Shown one piece after another: positions 61,632 to 64,000 of a DNA stretch of 64,000 nt. The position numbers were made by a program, and so were the translations under genes. Position 1 is the stretch's first letter. Each line of letters opens with the position of its first letter. The notes under the pieces were generated by a model. It saw only the letters and a list, made by a program, of their open reading frames with translations, was not told where the DNA came from and did not search any database. Source of the stretch: Erythrobacter insulae (GTDB lineage: Bacteria; Pseudomonadota; Alphaproteobacteria; Sphingomonadales; Sphingomonadaceae); contig NZ_VHJK01000001.1 in assembly GCF_007004095.1 (NCBI RefSeq), positions 372,001 through 436,000 of the forward strand, in the 5' to 3' direction.

Positions 61632-61689
61632 CGCTTTGCGCGGCTGAACCCGCTTTTCCCGGCGATGGAATGGGCGGCATAAACCATGA

Positions 61690-62421
61690 TCAGGCCTGTT
61701 TCCCCTGTTTGGCCGCTGCGGCTTTATCGCGGTTCTGCGATCTTGCAGCCAGCCGTTCGTACAGCGCATTGGCGCACAACAATTTTGCCGGATCAAGCCG
61801 ATCCGTCACATCCTGCAAGTGCTCGCGCCGCTCTGGGTCCGGACGCGCCGTGACGGCCATTTTGCTCGTCACCGCTTCACGCAGCTTGTCGGTGATCTCA
61901 CCGTAAAGGAAGCGGGTGGAGAACTTTGCATTGGCCTGCTGTACCACCGATCCAAATTCTTCGGTCGCTTGTTCGAACGTGGCGATAACCACCTGATCTG
62001 CGACTTTTTCGACTGCGCTGTAAAACGCAATCCACCGGCGCAGCGCCCACCCCAAATCCAAAGCTGGATCATACTGATCCCAGCTTCTGATGGAATCCTG
62101 TGGTTTGCGGATCAAAACGATCACCGGAAGGCCCCGGCGGCATCCCGCAAGGATTTGGGCTTCGGAATGTTGGTGTTCCGCGATGCGTATCCGGCGGCCT
62201 TGCCAGTGCCGAAACACCCGCACGGTCCAGCTGTTGGCAGAGCGCGGAAACCCTTCGATCACGATTTCGGTTTCATCGCATAACAGCCGCCTGAGGCTCG
62301 CTTTGTTCGGCTCTCCAAACGGGTTGCGATAACGCAGGCGCTGAACCGCGATATACAGGTTCGGAAATCGCCCGAGAGCGGCCCGCGCCTTACTCTGTAA
62401 GCTGGCTTTGCCTACCACCAT
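61690..62421 (-). CDS. Sulfotransferase-like protein
   Basis: The 243-residue protein has the PAPS 5'-phosphosulfate loop pattern [13 protein letters not shown], comparable with P-R-S-G-T/N-x-W in sulfotransferases. Later [20 protein letters not shown] resembles the 3'-phosphate-binding R-x-P-x-D-x-x-x-S segment. Such enzymes sulfate carbohydrates or small molecules. No PAPS-synthesis gene is near. The start codon ATG overlaps the last codons of gatA by 10 bases, so it is translationally coupled. The family call rests on these two motifs. Confidence 0.75.
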   Translation of the reverse strand: MVVGKASLQSKARAALGRFPNLYIAVQRLRYRNPFGEPNKASLRRLLCDETEIVIEGFPRSANSWTVRVFRHWQGRRIRIAEHQHSEAQILAGCRRGLPVIVLIRKPQDSIRSWDQYDPALDLGWALRRWIAFYSAVEKVADQVVIATFEQATEEFGSVVQQANAKFSTRFLYGEITDKLREAVTSKMAVTARPDPERREHLQDVTDRLDPAKLLCANALYERLAARSQNRDKAAAAKQGKQA

Positions 62422-62424
62422 TTC
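62411..62424. repeat. 14-bp direct repeat, copy at the gatA 3' end
   Basis: CCTACCACCATTTC matches 61618-61631 exactly. On the coding strand it contains the last gatA codons and stop (AAA TGG TGG TAG) and also the ATG start of the sulfotransferase gene. Confidence 0.9.
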
Positions 62425-63893
62425 GCAGGAGCATGCGCAAATCCGCTGCGCTGCTGAATCGCCAATCCCGCATCGAGGACAGTCTGCTCGTCAAACGGCT
62501 TACCCACCAATTGCAGGCCAAGCGGCAGACCATCTTCATTCATCGTCGCAGGCACGCTCATCGCAGGAAGACCCGCGAGCGAGGCCGGTACAGCGAACAC
62601 ATCGTTGAGATACATCGTCAGCGGATCGGCATCGAGCGATCCCAGCGGGAAAGACGCCGTCGGGGTGGTTGGCGCAAGGATCACATCGCACTCATTCCAG
62701 GCATTTTCGAAATCGCGCGCCACCAGCGTGCGGACTTTTTGCGCCTGCGTATAATACGCATCGTAGAACCCGGCCGAGAGCACATAAGTGCCGATGAGAA
62801 TGCGGCGCTTCACCTCGTCACCAAATCCTTCGGCGCGGGTTGCGGCATACATATCCTGCAGTCCAGCACCCTCGGGTAGGTCGCGCAAACCGTACCGCAC
62901 ACCATCATAGCGCGCGAGGTTGGACGATGCTTCTGCCGGAGCGATAATATAATAGGCTGGCAGCGCGTATTTGGTGTGCGGCAGCGAGATATCGACGATC
63001 TGCGCGCCAGCATCCTTCAGCCACGCCTTACCCTGTTCCCAGCTATCGAGGATCGCCTGATCGGTGCCTTCCATCCGGTATTCCTTGGGAATTCCGACTT
63101 TCTTGCCTTTGAGGTCTGACGAGAGCGCCGCCTCCCAATCGGGCACATCCATTTCCAGGCTGGTCGCGTCTTTGGGATCGAATCCCGCCATCGCGCCCAG
63201 CATGATCGCGCAATCCTCGACCGAGCGCGCCATTGGCCCCGCCTGATCGAGCGAGGAAGCAAACGCCACCACACCCCAACGCGAACAGCGGCCATAGGTC
63301 GGCTTGATCCCGGAGATACCGGCAAAGGCGGCAGGCTGACGGATGGAACCGCCGGTGTCTGTGCCGGTCGCAGCAGGCGCAATCCGCGCGGCGACCGCGC
63401 TGGATGATCCGCCCGATGAACCACCGGGGCTCATCGCGGCATTGCTGCCCTGTTTACGCCATGGCGAGGAAACATTGCCGAAAAAGCTCGTCTCGTTCGA
63501 GGAACCCATCGCGAACTGATCAAGGTTGAGTTTGCCCAGCATCCCTGCACCGGCATCCCACAGCTTTTGTGAGACGGTGCTTTCATAATGCGGCGTGAAC
63601 CCTTCGAGGATGTGGCTCGCAGCGGTGGTTTGCACGCCGTGGGTTGCAAACAAATCCTTCATGCCGATTGGCACACCGGCCATCGGGCCCAGATCCTTGC
63701 CATCGGCGCGCGCTTTATCAGCGGCGTCTGCCGCGGCCAGCGCATGATCGGGGGTGGTGACGATAAAGGCATTGAGCGCAGCGGCACCAGCCACGGCATC
63801 ATTAAAACTTTCGGCCACTTCGCGCGCGGTAAAATCGCCGCTGCGCACGCCATCACGAATGGCTTTGACACCGAGAGAGGTCAGGTCAGTCAT
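62412..63893 (-). CDS. gatA: Glutamyl-/aspartyl-tRNA amidotransferase subunit A
   Basis: GatA is the amidase-signature subunit that frees ammonia from glutamine for the GatCAB complex. The 493-residue protein has the catalytic lysine in [21 protein letters not shown]. The Ser-cisSer loop is in [35 protein letters not shown], and [31 protein letters not shown] follows. It is preceded by gatC with a 20-base gap and followed by the overlapping sulfotransferase gene, not by gatB. Confidence 0.96.
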   Translation of the reverse strand: MTDLTSLGVKAIRDGVRSGDFTAREVAESFNDAVAGAAALNAFIVTTPDHALAAADAADKARADGKDLGPMAGVPIGMKDLFATHGVQTTAASHILEGFTPHYESTVSQKLWDAGAGMLGKLNLDQFAMGSSNETSFFGNVSSPWRKQGSNAAMSPGGSSGGSSSAVAARIAPAATGTDTGGSIRQPAAFAGISGIKPTYGRCSRWGVVAFASSLDQAGPMARSVEDCAIMLGAMAGFDPKDATSLEMDVPDWEAALSSDLKGKKVGIPKEYRMEGTDQAILDSWEQGKAWLKDAGAQIVDISLPHTKYALPAYYIIAPAEASSNLARYDGVRYGLRDLPEGAGLQDMYAATRAEGFGDEVKRRILIGTYVLSAGFYDAYYTQAQKVRTLVARDFENAWNECDVILAPTTPTASFPLGSLDADPLTMYLNDVFAVPASLAGLPAMSVPATMNEDGLPLGLQLVGKPFDEQTVLDAGLAIQQRSGFAHAPAKWW

Positions 63894-63913
63894 AATATTC
63901 GATTACCTTCGGC

Positions 63914-64000
63914 CTATTCGATCACTTTGGGGACGCCGAAAAATCCGTGTTCAGCGGCGGGTGCATTGGCAAGCACATCATCGCGCCTGCCACCGGCGGT
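63914..64000 (-). CDS. gatC: Glutamyl-/aspartyl-tRNA amidotransferase subunit C, C-terminal part (partial at window edge)
   Basis: The minus strand from the right edge reads TAGGRRDDVLANAPAAEHGF, then FGVPKVIE and a TAG at 63916-63914. The R-x-D-x-V ... NAP ... FFxVPKVIE pattern is the conserved end of GatC, the small subunit that stabilises GatA-GatB. Only the last 28 residues are in the window. Confidence 0.93.
   Translation of the reverse strand, partial: TAGGRRDDVLANAPAAEHGFFGVPKVIE

Overview
The window is 64 kb of chromosomal DNA from a moderately GC-rich alphaproteobacterium. It looks like a member of the Sphingomonadales, most likely near Erythrobacteraceae. This is inferred from gene content and order (argS-SPOR-nagZ-scpA-scpB-tatABC, bpt-tamA-tamB, a Tad/Cpa pilus locus, an oligomer-type TonB-dependent receptor, gatCAB) and from protein character. 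No rRNA, tRNA, CRISPR array, insertion sequence or integrase was recognised. Coding density is high and most genes are housekeeping.

Layout. 1-3.3 kb: tail of an SH3-like protein, argC, then the nitrogen pair glnB-glnA ending in a strong terminator. 3.2-4.5 kb: a DUF4287/DUF5655 protein and a GH24 lysozyme. 4.5-11.9 kb (minus): bpt, tamA, tamB, that is an N-degron aminoacyl-transferase followed by the outer-membrane translocation and assembly module. 12-16.2 kb: threonine ammonia-lyase (minus) with a small repeat-bearing ORF in front, then a beta-hydroxyacid dehydrogenase and an exported amidohydrolase (plus). 16.2-24.8 kb: a small exported membrane protein, then a long minus-strand run: lipoprotein, argS, SPOR protein, nagZ, scpA, scpB, tatA, tatB, tatC. 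24.8-27.5 kb: ispH, thrB, rnhA and a 58-residue YegP-like gene. 27.5-29.7 kb: hydrolase plus DauA-like flavoprotein.

29.8-37.3 kb: a Tad (Flp pilus) locus cpaA-cpaB-cpaC-cpaD-cpaE-tadB-tadC that lacks the cpaF/tadA motor ATPase where it is normally found and shows no flp pilin or tadE/F/G. 37.3-43.3 kb (minus): a beta-oxidation operon (thiolase, 3-hydroxyacyl-CoA dehydrogenase, two acyl-CoA dehydrogenases, enoyl-CoA hydratase) with a MarR regulator at its end. 43.8-46.9 kb: a TonB-dependent receptor with codon use unlike its neighbours. 47-55.5 kb: clpB, a penicillin-acylase/AHL-acylase-type Ntn hydrolase, an exported M16 peptidase and a small unknown protein.

55.5-64 kb (minus): one long co-directional stretch: gatC (partial), gatA, a sulfotransferase-like gene, an acyltransferase-3, a small membrane protein, gatB, then two tandem copies of an unrecognised two-gene module of exported proteins, ending at a perfect 16-bp hairpin. 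That duplicated module, the missing Tad motor gene, and the 14-bp direct repeats flanking the sulfotransferase gene are the items most worth following up.
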